This document shows positions 49,831 through 60,920 of a DNA stretch of 64,000 nucleotides, piece by piece. This stretch comes from Sphagnum compactum (lineage: Eukaryota > Bryophyta > Sphagnopsida > Sphagnales): NCBI GenBank assembly GCA_965153455.1, contig OZ234494.1, forward strand, positions 27,085,354 through 27,149,353, read 5' to 3'. The notes under the pieces are model-generated. The model saw nothing but the letters and a program-made list of their open reading frames with translations. It had not been told where the DNA came from and did not search any database. Position numbers and translations under genes: made by a program. Within the stretch, counting starts at the first letter, position 1; each line of letters begins with the position of its first letter.

Positions 49831-52800
49831 TCAGTAGACTCGTTCTACTGTTGAAACCGGTGTAAGGAACACGACGATCACGGTTATGTTATCACGACTG
49901 CCACGCTCAACTGACTCAGTTGCTAGTCTTTTGGACACCATGCTTGGTTCTTTCACTGTATCTTTCACCAATGCCACCACATCATTGTTCGTGAGCTTCT
50001 CCCACAGTCCATCAGACGCTATCACCTGGTTGCATAACACAAAACAAGTTTGTTTTCACAAGTAACAAACAGCTACTACAATGACTACTACAACATTCGT
50101 ACTCACCGACAGTAGAGAGACAACAACAGCACAAAGATGGTGTCAAAATGAAGAACCCCTCTAGTAACCTTAAGAACTCACAACTAGTATAGAAACCATG
50201 TTCAGAAAGAGGAAAACCCCACCCTCCCCCTGCAAAATTAATTGTTTTTTGAGATGGAAGGCTGGTGAAGGAAGAACAATGTGGGGTGGTGGATCGATTG
50301 ATTTCGCCTACCAGAAACTCATCATCAGCAGACAATACACATTCTTGCAACTCTGGTTCAGCAGTCACGAATGGTTTCAGATCATCATCTCCTATTGAGC
50401 GGGTTACCTGCCACCACCATCACCACAAATTCTGCATATAGTGAGTGGCCACCCAAGAACACAACTTTTTGCCAACTTTTTACCACATGTTTGATAATCC
50501 AATCAAAAGACATTTATTTTCAATGCCTTTCCAATGAACCAAAGATCACTTGTTTTGGACAGGGCTTTGCATGTGTTAGATCCACATATATCCTCATACA
50601 GTCAGAGAGAGACGGAGACACTCAGAGGGACTTTCAATACCTTTCCAATAAACCAAAGATCATTTGATTTGCACATGTAACTTCCACATATGTAGATCTT
50701 CACATTGTAAGAGAGAGACAAAGAAAGAGACACAATGACAGACAGACAGACAGCCAGCCTCTTACCTCCAGTGCAGCAGCACCAACCCGCCAAGTGTCAA
50801 CCTGCCAGCTTACATGGCCGCCTGCGCCGATGATACGCTCTCTTTCCTCAATGCAGCTTGCTGTATGATCCTACAAGACCATCATCCGATTGGCAAAGAA
50901 AACATACAAGAGACCTCAAAGAGGATGTTGTAACATTGAAGCTACATAGAAGAAAGGTGCAAAAGGACACTTTGAGCAAAGAAAGAGCTATGATGGGGTT
51001 TCTTCACAGCTTCGCTGCCCCCCTTTGTTCACTTTCATTCTCTGTGTCTAGATGACAATAACGGAAGATAAATAGTCCATTACCTTGCTGAGTGGAATTG
51101 CTTTTCCATTTCTGCACAGAACAGTTCGACAATCACCTGCATTTGCAACAAACAGCTTGTTGCCTATGAGGAGAGCAGTTGTAGCAGTGCATCCAGGGTG
51201 CCATTGTGCACCACTTGTCCCTTTCTTCTGTGACCGTTGCATCTCCAGCTCACATCGGAACACAATGTCTGTTTCAGTGAATGCAGCCATTAACGCTTCC
51301 TGTGGGCTGCCAGCAATTTCATGCCCAGAATGCACAAGAATCTTGAGAGCCAAAATATTCAAACCCATAGCAAGTAATCATCTTACAGACAAAAGTTAGA
51401 TGGAGCACCAGATGCAGTATTAGGAGAAGTACACCTCTACATGTCAGAGAAGCCACAAAATTAATGTGTGTACCTTAATGCTCCACTCTTTGACAAAAAG
51501 CTCGGAATAGCGAGTGCTGCAAATTCAGCTGCCTCAGGACCTGTCGGACAACGGATGCAAAGTTTGTTACCAGAAGAAACCAGATTCTCAGCTATCCATG
51601 TCACAAGGCAACTATTGTGTAAAGTAAGGAAGTCTGTTTGCGCTCACAAATGAAAGTCTGTTTGTGCCCACAGATAACTGCAATTCTGCATACTGGCAAA
51701 GAAGCTTACCACGATGCCCATCAAAAACACCAAACACAGAGACATGATCTGCTCCACCCAGCTGAGAAATCACAAAATGTGTGTCCTCCATTGTTTGTCG
51801 TGCACCCTTTGTTGCAAATGACCCCATTGATAGAGTTGGATAATAGACAGAATTGTCCATTGATGGAGTCAGCCAACTTGGAGATACAGACAACAGTTGA
51901 GTGCTTGTAGGTTCCCAATCCTTCGCAGCTCGTGCTGCCCAGTTAACCTCTGTGTGTTTCTGCTGCAGATTGTAGCTCAAAATGGCATCTGGTGCATTGT
52001 TTTGCAGATCAACTGGCACTGTTTGCTGTTGTTCATGGTTGTTGAGGAGGTTCTTCACATGAGGTTGTGGTATGATTATTGCATCAAGAGTTTCAACAAT
52101 CTTGTCAAAAGACGGCCGCAGGCTGGCATCACCCTCCCAGCACTGCTGGATCAATGATGCAAGCCCTGGTGGCACTCCAGATTCAGGGCCTGCAAGCACT
52201 GGGCGCAATCCTTGTGATGTTACTGCTGCTGATAGCTGTTGCTCTGAGTAGTTCATTTCCAGAACTGTGTGTGCCTGTTGTCCCGAGATTGTGGATTTTT
52301 AGTCCCCAAGGTGAACGAACAAACAAAATTGTCAGAACCAGAGAAATCCCATCTTCATTCTTTCCTAAGAAAAGCAATAAAAGATGGCCATGAAGGAGGA
52401 GGAGGAGGTCAAAGGGATCTCATCTGACAAACCTGAGCTGCTGTCTTACGGTCTGTGTAGGGCACAACACCTGTGAGAAGTTCACTGCCCACCATTTTAG
52501 TCATGATAAAATCAGAACCACCAGGGGGAAAAAACCACAGAAAAACAAACTTCTTCTCATTGCAATCTACAAAACCTTTAAGTGAAAAACATAACTGTGA
52601 GATTTTAAAAGTTCAGAACTCAGCAGCAGCAGAGATTCTGGAGACTGCAAAACTCAGACATGATTGATGAGACTCATCATTTCTGACATTAACAAAAGCA
52701 AAATAAAAAAGGGGCGCCTCACTTGATGGTGATGCCAAACCCATAGACATCAGACTTTTCAGATTGCACATCTTTCCTCAGGATCTCTGGTGCCATGTAC

Positions 52801-54515
52801 AGCAAAGTTCCAACCATGTTCTTCTTATGAAATCCTCCTGTTGGCTTGCCAGTTGATTTCCAATTCTGTTCACTTGGCTTCTTCAAGTCCACAGCTCTTA
52901 TTGCAAGCCCAAAATCTCCCAAGTGCGCACCCCAGTTACTGTCAAGCTACAAAAGGTGTAGTAACCCACAGCAACCCATCAAAATTTCTGATTTACAACA
53001 ACAGATCCTTCCCCTTCCCCCCAACAAGGAGCCACAGAAAAAAAGAGTACATAAAAAGGAGTACAAAGTGTGGGTTTTGCTGAAGCTCTCTGCAGACTTT
53101 AAAATGTACCCTACCAGGATGTTTGCAGGTTTCACATCACGGTGCACAATTCCTTCCTTGTGAAGATACTGCAGTGCCTTTGCTGCAAAATTCCCTCCAA
53201 AAAACACTCCAATAAAATCAGCAAAATCATGTCTGATTGAGGTGCTTGACATGGTGTTGGAACTCTCTTGATGAGGGGTATAAGAAAATGGTGTCCTACA
53301 AACAAATGTGTCACACACACACAAAAGCTTTTACAAGAATCCTTTCTGTATTGGTCTGTAGAGACAAATGGAAATTCTAGGGTTTGAGGCGCAACCAAGC
53401 TGTATAGCAACAATGGTCAGAATCTGTTGCAGAGTTGGTATATTGTGTCTAATTTAGGAGCTTAACATGGCACTGGGAAACTCTTGACGAGAGCTATTAG
53501 AAAATGGTGGTTTTCTTACAAACATGTTGCACACAAAGAAGCTTAATGAGAATTCCTTCTGTAGTGATCTGAGACAAAAATGGGATTTTAGGGTGAGAGG
53601 TGCTGCAACCTAGCTGTATAGCAATGGTGAGAATCTGTTGCAGAGTTGGTCTCCAGTCTGCCTCATGAAGTGCATCACCCAAGTTGCCATTCTCATACAG
53701 ATGATAAAAGAAGAAGTAGTCAGGAGGATACGCTCGCACACCCACCAAAGTTGCCACATTCGGATGCTCCACTTTGCTGTTGGTGAGTACAAGTTCCACA
53801 GTGCAAGATGTAAATTCAGTGAGGCAGAAACGACCAGAATCAGAATCAGAAGCAGAAGCAGGAGCAGGAGAAGGAGGAGTAGCACATTCCAGAAAAAAAA
53901 CAACCTCAAAGATCATCAATCTGCCAAATTGGAGCAAGCAAGAGTGCAATGCAATTCTCAGATCCTGACACAGAGAGGAGAAACAGACGCATCAAGCCAA
54001 GGAGAGAGATCTCCAGTGCACATGCCTTTGGGGACTAGAAGAAGAAGAGGAAGAAAGAGCAAAGCTGCTTCTGAGGTTGTTGCACATCCATCCCTTGCAG
54101 CATTAAAGAAGAACAAGAAGAAGAGAAAAGGACAAAGCTCCTGGCTGACCTTAGAATTTGCAACTCCTCATGGAATCGGTCGAGGTCGGCGGATGTGGAT
54201 AGCTTGGGCTTCTTCGCAGCTACAAGCTTCCCTTCCAATCGAGCTTCATATACCACACTCTCAGCCCCTGGCACCCATCACCCATCACCAGCATCTTGTC
54301 AAACCTCTCTTCCTTCTTCTTCCTTCTTCTGCCTTGATGAGCAATCAAATCTGCAGTAGTTTGGGAATCCCTTCACAGACAGACAGACAGACAGGACCTC
54401 TTGCGATTTCCTTGCTGATGTTGAAGTGGGTCTTGGGTATGGCCAGCGGGATGTGGGTGCTGCTGCAACATCCTCGCACACATGTATTTGGCATCCCCTC
54501 TTCCTCCTTCCCCAT
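49831..54515 (-). CDS. Protein kinase fused to PP2C phosphatase (At2g40860-like), 12 exons, 665 aa
   Basis: One polypeptide joins a protein kinase to a PP2C Ser/Thr phosphatase. Exons (minus) are 54515-54398, 54267-54150, 53776-53610, 53182-53115, 52946-52723, 52484-52433, 52274-51710, 51540-51474, 51306-51084, 50870-50766, 50407-50312 and 50025-49831, 1998 nt in frame; the Arabidopsis protein is about the same length. The start [10 protein letters not shown] leads into the conserved CVRGCC box. Kinase residues: VAAKK (K58), [10 protein letters not shown] (D150), DFGLA (D168), APE (209-211). All are present, so activity is plausible. PP2C residues: MEDTHF (from 411), FGVFDGHRG (D434), [13 protein letters not shown] (D606) and RDNITVIVV (D646), consistent with a metal-binding phosphatase. 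GDSR is GDCR here. Several donors are weak (GTCCTG, GTCAGC, GTTGCA). The exon 9 acceptor at 51307 was chosen by phase. Confidence 0.93.
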
Positions 54516-55725
54516 CCGCCCTTCAAGCTCTTCTCTCCAAACTATAAAACCTCCACAACAGCAACAAAACCCACTACCAACAATACAACCCACAAAACAA
54601 AAAGAAAACGGCAACAATACCACCACCACTACCAGCAACAACAACAGCAGCAGCAACGATTTCTGGTTTTGGAGCTTCTTTCTTCACCACAACCCACAAA
54701 CTCTTAAGCACCCAAAACACAACATCGATCTGGATCTTCTTCTTCGCATCATCAATTCTCTGAGTTTTCCTTCTCAAAGCTTGGTCCCACCGCTATTAGT
54801 TTTCAACTTTTTCTTTTCCACCCTCAAAAAATCAAAGCAACTCTCTAAGGATCACTGCACCCAAGAAGACAGAAACCAAATCTGATCTAAGAATTCTTTG
54901 GACTTCTGGTTCTGATTCTTCTTCTCGTGCTTCTTTTGTTTCTGACTCTTCTTTCTTTTCTTTTCTTCTGTCTTCTGGTTTTCTGGATCATGCCGAAGGT
55001 GGAAAATCCTTGTGTTACTGTGTGATTTGCAATGGAGAAAGATGAATTTGCCAAGAGTCATGAAAAGGAGATGAGTATTGGGTACTGCTGTGACAGGAAT
55101 TCTGAGTCCAGGAAAGAAAGACTCTCTGTGATCAATTGCAGGAAATTTGTTTTTTGGGACGACCACAGACAGAAACCACATTGTGGTGGGTGCAGATGAT
55201 CAATGGCAATTACAAACCAAGCAAAACCCAGTTACAAAACCAGTGTTTACAAACAAAACCCAGCAAAAAAATTTCAAAAGTACTTCTTTGCATCATTCAT
55301 TCCAAATGGAAATTGGCAACATCTTGAGTGATTTCAACTGGAAGTTTTGCAGATTTGCAAACTGGAAGAAGAGGAACATCAGGAGAAGTGTGTGCATGTG
55401 CATTCTTCTTCATCCATGTTTGCAACAGCAGCAGCTGAATTGAAGTACTCTTGCAAAATGAGCAAAGAGAGTGAAAATACTCACAGCAAAAAAAGCAACA
55501 AGAGAAAAAACAAAACAACTTTTTTGTCTTCTGTCTTCCACAAAAAGCAAAAGAGATGACGAAGTGCAGCTGCTGCAAAAAAATTTGCAATTTGCAAAAT
55601 TGGTACACTCTGTATTGCTGTTTAGACAAGGGATCACACAGTACAGGCATGTGAACTTTATGTTTCATATCCCCAAATGTGAGAAGCATGATGATGATGA
55701 TGATGATGATGGCAAATTTTTTTTC
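54516..55725. other. Spacer between the kinase-phosphatase gene and VAPYRIN
   Basis: This stretch presumably contains the promoter and leader of the minus-strand kinase-PP2C gene, with poly-purine and CAA/CAG-rich segments near 54540-54660, and the 3' UTR of VAPYRIN. A (GAT)n run lies at 55690-55711. No further gene was recognised. Confidence 0.4.
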
Positions 55726-57312
55726 CTATACCTTCAAGCCAGAGAAAGAAGTCGTTGGCAAGTGTGGATCATGAGGACCATCACCGAAGGAAGGTGGAGG
55801 TGATGGAGGTTGTTGAGGTCTTAGTGATGAAAGATCAGGATTGGCAAGTCCTCTAGAGATATCAAAAGCAGTGCGTCCGTCATTAGTTTGCAAATCACGT
55901 CTAGCTCCATTCCTTAAAAGCAGTTGCACGATCCCTAGAGAATCCATTGCTGCTGCCACATGTAAAGGTGTTGATCCTTTCTTGCATCTTGCATTTACAT
56001 TTGCTCCTCGCTGCAGAAGTAGTTGCACAACTGCCTTATGACCAGCCATGGAAGCACAGTGGAGTGGTGTGTATCCATCTTCTTGCTCTGGGTCTATGCT
56101 TGCATGACGATCAAGTAGAATGGTTACAACTGCAACATGGCCTTTGAAGGCAGCACGGTGCAATGTTGTGAACCCATGTTGATCAATCCCATTCACATGC
56201 GCTCCTTGTTCCAGGTACCGTTGAACTGCTTCTGAATTCCCCTCACGAGCAGCTTTGTGGAGCAATTGTCCTAACAAAAGTGGGTCTGACAGATAGCTGT
56301 GCCCACTTTCAAGACCCAACTCAAACGGCGTCTTGCCATCAACATCTTTCACATCTTTCACAGCACCAAAATCGATCAATAGCTCAACAAGGGATAAGTG
56401 ACCTTGGATTGCAGCACAGTGTAATGGTGTGCGCCCATCTCTGCTTTTCACATTTGGGTTTGCACCCTGCTGAAGAAGTAAGTTGGCAGCATTTCTGTGC
56501 CCCTCAGTGACTGCTGCATGTAATGGGGTCCGGAAGTCTTTATCAGGTGCATCTTTGTCTGCTCCTGCTTTTAGTAATAACTGCATGACCTTCACCCGGT
56601 TGCGAGAAGCTGCCAGATGCAGAGCTGTCCAGCCTCGTGGGTGCGTCCGTTTCTCGAGATTCGCCCTTGCTGTTAAGAGCAAGGCAACGATTTTGCTGTG
56701 GCCTGCAAATGCCGCCTCTTGCAAGGGGGTTAACCCAGCACCACTTGGACCATCAACTGTCGCCCCTGCCTGAAGCAGCTCATGCACAATGTGAGGGTCT
56801 CCACGCAAAGCCGCAATGCTAAGTGCGGTGCGTCCCTGCTCATCTTTTGCATCTACATCTGTACCTCGGTTTAGAACCTCGTGGACTGCCTTTTGAGCGC
56901 CTTTGGCAACCAAGAGTCTTAAGATCTCACCCCCAACAAAGATGACATGCAGCTGTCCATCAGTGAAAACATGCTTTTTTCTGGTGGAAAACCATTCCTT
57001 AAGAGTTGAAGCTGAAGGCGTGTCTCCTGGAACAATCATAGTCTTCACGAGGAACTTGTCATCAGAGAGTGGAAATTCCTCTGGAACTTCAGATTGTGGG
57101 TGCATTGTAATCTCAAAACTCACAACTCCAAGAGGTTGAATGATACCAATGTGTCGACGCACACCATATTTGCGAGGTGCTGTTGTCTGCACTTTGTATG
57201 CCACTGGCATTGTGTGCATCAGATTGCGCACTTGCACCTTGAAAGACACAGCTTTTCCCAGCACGAATTCCAACCGCACCTCATCCGTATCAAAAGCCAC
57301 CAGGCGATCCAT
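55726..57312 (-). CDS. VPY: VAPYRIN / VAPYRIN-like protein (MSP domain plus ankyrin repeats), single exon, 528 aa
   Basis: The N-terminal 125 residues form a major sperm protein (VAP-type) domain opening MDRLVAFDTDEV and containing TMPVAYKVQTTAP and IQPLGVVSFEI, as in VAPYRIN. The remainder is about eleven ankyrin repeats (from about residue 133 to 500; consensus G.TPLHxAA..GH), followed by a Pro/Ser-rich tail. This order and length match VAPYRIN of Medicago and petunia, which is required for intracellular accommodation of arbuscular mycorrhizal fungi and rhizobia and interacts with exocyst and SNARE proteins on mobile puncta (family knowledge). Mosses also carry a VAPYRIN with a developmental role, so symbiosis cannot be assumed. 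The coding region is intronless and intact. The start at 57312 is the first Met of the domain. Confidence 0.9.
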   Translation of the reverse strand: MDRLVAFDTDEVRLEFVLGKAVSFKVQVRNLMHTMPVAYKVQTTAPRKYGVRRHIGIIQPLGVVSFEITMHPQSEVPEEFPLSDDKFLVKTMIVPGDTPSASTLKEWFSTRKKHVFTDGQLHVIFVGGEILRLLVAKGAQKAVHEVLNRGTDVDAKDEQGRTALSIAALRGDPHIVHELLQAGATVDGPSGAGLTPLQEAAFAGHSKIVALLLTARANLEKRTHPRGWTALHLAASRNRVKVMQLLLKAGADKDAPDKDFRTPLHAAVTEGHRNAANLLLQQGANPNVKSRDGRTPLHCAAIQGHLSLVELLIDFGAVKDVKDVDGKTPFELGLESGHSYLSDPLLLGQLLHKAAREGNSEAVQRYLEQGAHVNGIDQHGFTTLHRAAFKGHVAVVTILLDRHASIDPEQEDGYTPLHCASMAGHKAVVQLLLQRGANVNARCKKGSTPLHVAAAMDSLGIVQLLLRNGARRDLQTNDGRTAFDISRGLANPDLSSLRPQQPPSPPPSFGDGPHDPHLPTTSFSGLKV

Positions 57313-58255
57313 TATTGTTGCTGCTGCTGCTGCAAACCTCCCACTAGCCTAGTCTATCACCCCTCTCTGCTTTGTCTCTACTTCTCCACTGTGGTGGTGG
57401 TGGCAGTGGCAGTTCATGCCTCTTCTCTCTTTCAGAAAAGCTCAAATTCTATATTCTCAGTATTTTTTCCTTTGCCACTTCTCCTCTCAAAGATCATCTA
57501 CCTTCTTCACCCTGCACACAGCCCTGAAAAAAACATACCCCACAAAACATAAATCCCAGATACCTTCTTTCTTGGCATTACCAAAAAAAGCATTCTCAGT
57601 GCAGCTTCCGCATTCTCAGTGCATCTGCATTCACAGTGCAGCTGAGGAAGATGGCAACAACAGCAACTGGTGCAAGAAGACCGACCTTGAACAAAATGAT
57701 CTATCTCCAAAGGATTCAAGCTTTTGATCATGATCAAACTAATGATTACTTTCCAGATAAAAGTTTTCCAAAACAATCCAGATTACAAGAACTTTTTGTA
57801 CTCAGAAAAACACTTTCAAGCAAGTGAAGCACCTTACAAAAAACTAATAATCTGCATGTGCTCTTGGGTGTTTCTGTCACTGCATTTCCAGAAGCAAAAG
57901 GAAAGAGAGAAACTCAGTCATAGATAGCAATATCAAGACACAGAGCCCAACAATCATATCCTCATCATTTCAAGCTGCAACAAGCTTGCTTGTGAGGAGG
58001 AGGGTAAGCCACATTTCCTATTAGCTTGTCCCCTGGACAAGCAAGTATCTGATCCTCAAGCCATGGGAGAGAGACAGAAAGGCAAAGAAAGAAAGAAAGA
58101 AGTTGAGGGTGTCTGGCAATGAAGAAAGAAGGTTCTCTCTCTCTCTCTCTCTCTCATTCCAAAAGCTCTGAAGCTGGCTTCTAAGCTCTGCACCCACATG
58201 CACAACACTAAGAAACCTCTAGGGAATAGAAAGAGATAGACAGAGAGAAAGAAAC

Positions 58256-58257
<2 letters not shown>

Positions 58258-58294
<37 letters not shown>
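58258..58294. repeat. (GA)n microsatellite
   Basis: An almost perfect GA dinucleotide run of about 37 bp lies in the VAPYRIN-UreD spacer. Confidence 0.9.
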
Positions 58295-58301
<7 letters not shown>

Positions 58302-58569
58302 TCCTTCTTTAGATCTATGAGAGTACTGGTGGTAGCAGAAGTCAATAGGATTCAAAAGCAAGTGCAATGTTTGCAACAATCTTTGCAACAATGACTTGCT
58401 GCAACAAATCTGTACAAAGAAGAATGGCTACTGGAGGAGGGGGGAGAGGGTGAGAGAGAAATGGGTTTTGGGGTAGTAGTAGAAGAAGACAGAAGCAAAA
58501 GGTTACAGGATTGTCATTGCACATTCCTGAACCTCTACCCTAGAATGCTGCTCACTCTCTCATCCCCAT

Positions 58570-58600
<31 letters not shown>

Positions 58601-59088
58601 AGCTTCAAACATGAACAACAACATCTGCTTTATAGGTTGCTGTGGGTGCAAAGGTTTTGAGAAGAAGAAGGAGGAGGAGGAGTAGGAGAATGAGAAGAGC
58701 AGGAATTGGAAGCAAGCTTACCCTTTGGTGTGGCTTGCTGTTTTGTTTGTGTGCCCCGAGTGTTGTTGTTGTTGTTGTCACCACTACTCGTGGCTATATG
58801 GTTGCGAGATGATCGCAGTAGTAGTAGCAGAAATGCATCCTTGCCAAGCTTGGTTGTGGGTGGTGTCACTGTTGCCAGAAGAAGAGATCGAGGTGAGAAA
58901 TGGGTGGGGGCCGATGCTGCGACTACTCACGCAGCAGCAAGCCGCAGCAGCACCCGTTACAGCCATGAATGCTGGCTGCCACCCACGACGACGACGACAA
59001 AGACGATGATGATCCCTCCTCCTCTTCTTCCTCCTCCTCCTGCTGCTGCCGATTTTTGCTTACAAAGATTCTGCAGAACCCTGTTGAG

Positions 59089-59123
<35 letters not shown>

Positions 59124-59508
59124 CCTGCTGAAGAAGAAGAAGAATGTCAGTCAGTCAGAGACAGCAGTCTCCGACTCTTCTTCTTCCAATACAACTTTGT
59201 TTGGTCCCGGGAGCTGCAAATCCAAACCCGCACCAGAAGAGAGAGAGAGAGAGAGAATCACAGAGAGACACACAGCGAGACAGAGACAGAGAGAGAGAAA
59301 AGACAAAGAGAAAGAAAAGACCCAACAATAAATGCTGCTACAACTGTAGCAAGCGACGACAGAAGAAACACAGACCCAGACGCAATGAGAGACGAGAGAG
59401 AGAGACAAAGGAGAGAAGAAGAAGAAGAGAGTTACAGACATAAGGACACACACAAAAAGACATGACCCATCACACGTGATCTTGTTAGCTTCTGACAAAA
59501 ATCTCTAC

Positions 59509-59511
<3 letters not shown>

Positions 59512-59541
<30 letters not shown>
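59512..59541. repeat. (CT)n microsatellite directly before the UreD start
   Basis: A CT run of about 30 bp ends nine bases before the ATG at 59550, so it is probably in the 5' UTR. Confidence 0.9.
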
Positions 59542-59543
<2 letters not shown>

Positions 59544-59549
59544 GGAAGC

Positions 59550-60920
59550 ATGGCATCAATACTGGATGCGTCAGATTCTTCAGAAAAGAAGCAGCTCATG
59601 GGGGCAAGCTTCAGACATCGCCGAGGAGGAGGAGGAGGAGCTTTGACGGGGATGATCAGAGTGGAGAAAGTGTTGGGGAGATCGGTGGCGACAACAGTGT
59701 ACGCCAGGTATCCGCTGAAGTATCTGTTGCCGAGCAAAGTTGCTAGCTCGAGAGTGGATTGTGTATGGATCTACGCCATCAGCTATGGCGGTGGGATCCT
59801 TTCCAACGATGCCATCTCGCAGGCTGTGGAAGTGGGAGGAGATGGGTGTTCCGTGGTGATCACCACGCAATCTTCCACCAAGATCTATAAGCCGCGGATG
59901 CCCGGGGACATGGCGCAGCAGCTCCTGCGAGCTCGTGTCGCGGAGAATGGATTTCTCGCCCTCTTGCCTCACCCCATCACTTGCTTCCGCGCTTCTCGCT
60001 ACGTTCAGTTGCAGGAGTTTGTGTTGGCGCTTGATGCTAGCTTGTTGCTGGTGGATTGGTTCACTAGCGGACGTATCGATTCTGGCGAGACCTGGGAATT
60101 TGAGCTCTACAGAAGCACAAACCACGTCTTCCTGGAAGAAGAAGCGGAAGCAGAAGAAGCTCAAGAGGAAGCATCTCCAGAAAACCCTAATGCAGGATCT
60201 GAAGCTCAAGAATCTGAAGCTCAAGGATCTGGTGGTGGGTCTGTTGCATCTGTTGTGACATTGGATTGTGCAGGTGGATCTGAAGCTCAAGGATCTGGTG
60301 ATGGGTCTGTTGCATCTGTTGTGACATTGGATTCTGCAGGTGGATCTGGAAGAAGCAATTCACATTTGCGGCCGGGACACAGTAGCAGCAGATCCAGATC
60401 CTGCAGACCTCTGTTGCTGGATTGTGTGCATCTGGAGAATGGGGTAGGGTTGTCAATTGCAGAGCGCATGGCAGGGTTCCATGTGATGGCAATGGTGGTG
60501 CTCTATGGACCTCGGTTGCAGGAGCTGCGCGAGAACATGGAGAGCAAAGTGGAGGTGATGACAAAACAAGCATTCAATCAGAGGACATCGAGTGCATTCA
60601 CTGCAAGTTTGAAGAAAGAGAAGGAGAAGAACCACCACCACCACAACAACAACCCCGCAGCAGCAGCAACAGAAAGTTCTCTTCCAACTGCTGCTACCAG
60701 TGATTGTGATCATGGTAGTCATGGTGATGGTGTAAGCAGCAATTGTGCCTCACAGCTGCCACTTATTTTTGCTTCTTGTAGTCCAATTGGGGTTTCAGAT
60801 GAAGGATTGGTTGTGCGCATCATTGCAAGGTCAACAGAAACCGTGTATGATTTTCTGACAGAACAATTGGCAACAGTGGTCTCTTTGATTGGAGCTTGCC
60901 CTTACAGCTCCAGCAGATGA
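59550..60920 (+). CDS. URED: Urease accessory protein UreD, intronless, with insertions, 456 aa
   Basis: UreD acts with UreF and UreG to load nickel and CO2 into apo-urease, enabling urea hydrolysis in the cytosol. Family signatures are CVWIYAISYGGGILSNDAIS, ITTQSSTKIYKPR, LPHPITCFRASRYVQLQ, LLVDWFTSGRIDSGETWEFE, and in the second half LENGVGLSIAERM..FHVMAMVVLYGP, then a C-terminal FLTEQLATVVSLIG. Plant UreD is usually about 300 aa; here an acidic Glu/Gly/Ser-rich segment of roughly 90 residues (about 195-285) separates the halves and a His/Asn/Ala-rich one (about 360-400) follows. The first contains two copies of a 22-residue unit encoded by a 66-bp duplication (60216 and 60282). The N-terminus is extended by 35 residues with a Gly run. 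The frame is unbroken, so the gene is probably functional. Confidence 0.9.
   Translation: MASILDASDSSEKKQLMGASFRHRRGGGGGALTGMIRVEKVLGRSVATTVYARYPLKYLLPSKVASSRVDCVWIYAISYGGGILSNDAISQAVEVGGDGCSVVITTQSSTKIYKPRMPGDMAQQLLRARVAENGFLALLPHPITCFRASRYVQLQEFVLALDASLLLVDWFTSGRIDSGETWEFELYRSTNHVFLEEEAEAEEAQEEASPENPNAGSEAQESEAQGSGGGSVASVVTLDCAGGSEAQGSGDGSVASVVTLDSAGGSGRSNSHLRPGHSSSRSRSCRPLLLDCVHLENGVGLSIAERMAGFHVMAMVVLYGPRLQELRENMESKVEVMTKQAFNQRTSSAFTASLKKEKEKNHHHHNNNPAAAATESSLPTAATSDCDHGSHGDGVSSNCASQLPLIFASCSPIGVSDEGLVVRIIARSTETVYDFLTEQLATVVSLIGACPYSSSR
60216..60347 (+). repeat. 66-bp in-frame tandem duplication inside UreD
   Basis: GAAGCTCAAGGATCTGGTG starts at 60216 and again at 60282. The two 66-bp units differ at very few bases, and each encodes a unit with SVASVVTLD.AGG. 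The length is a multiple of three, so the frame is kept. Confidence 0.9.

Larger units (their letters stand above)
57313..59549. promoter_or_regulatory. Divergent spacer between VAPYRIN (-) and UreD (+)
   Basis: About 2.2 kb separates the two start codons, which face away from each other. The region is rich in simple repeats: (CT)n at 58135-58155, (GA)n at 58258-58294, CAT/CAG runs at 58563-58602, (CT)n at 59092-59119, (GA)n at 59237-59254 and (CT)n at 59512-59541. Both promoters and leaders must lie here. The many open frames are low-complexity and not called. Confidence 0.55.

Noticed and set aside
53638-54885. 415-codon plus-strand frame
   Set aside because: It is antisense to kinase-PP2C exons 1-3 and is low-complexity (Arg/Ser, Gln/Asn, Thr). 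The minus-strand gene explains the openness.
57316-59540. Several 60-150 codon frames in the VAPYRIN-UreD spacer
   Set aside because: They consist of simple-repeat translations (Ser-Leu, Arg-Glu, His/Asp runs) and change with microsatellite length.
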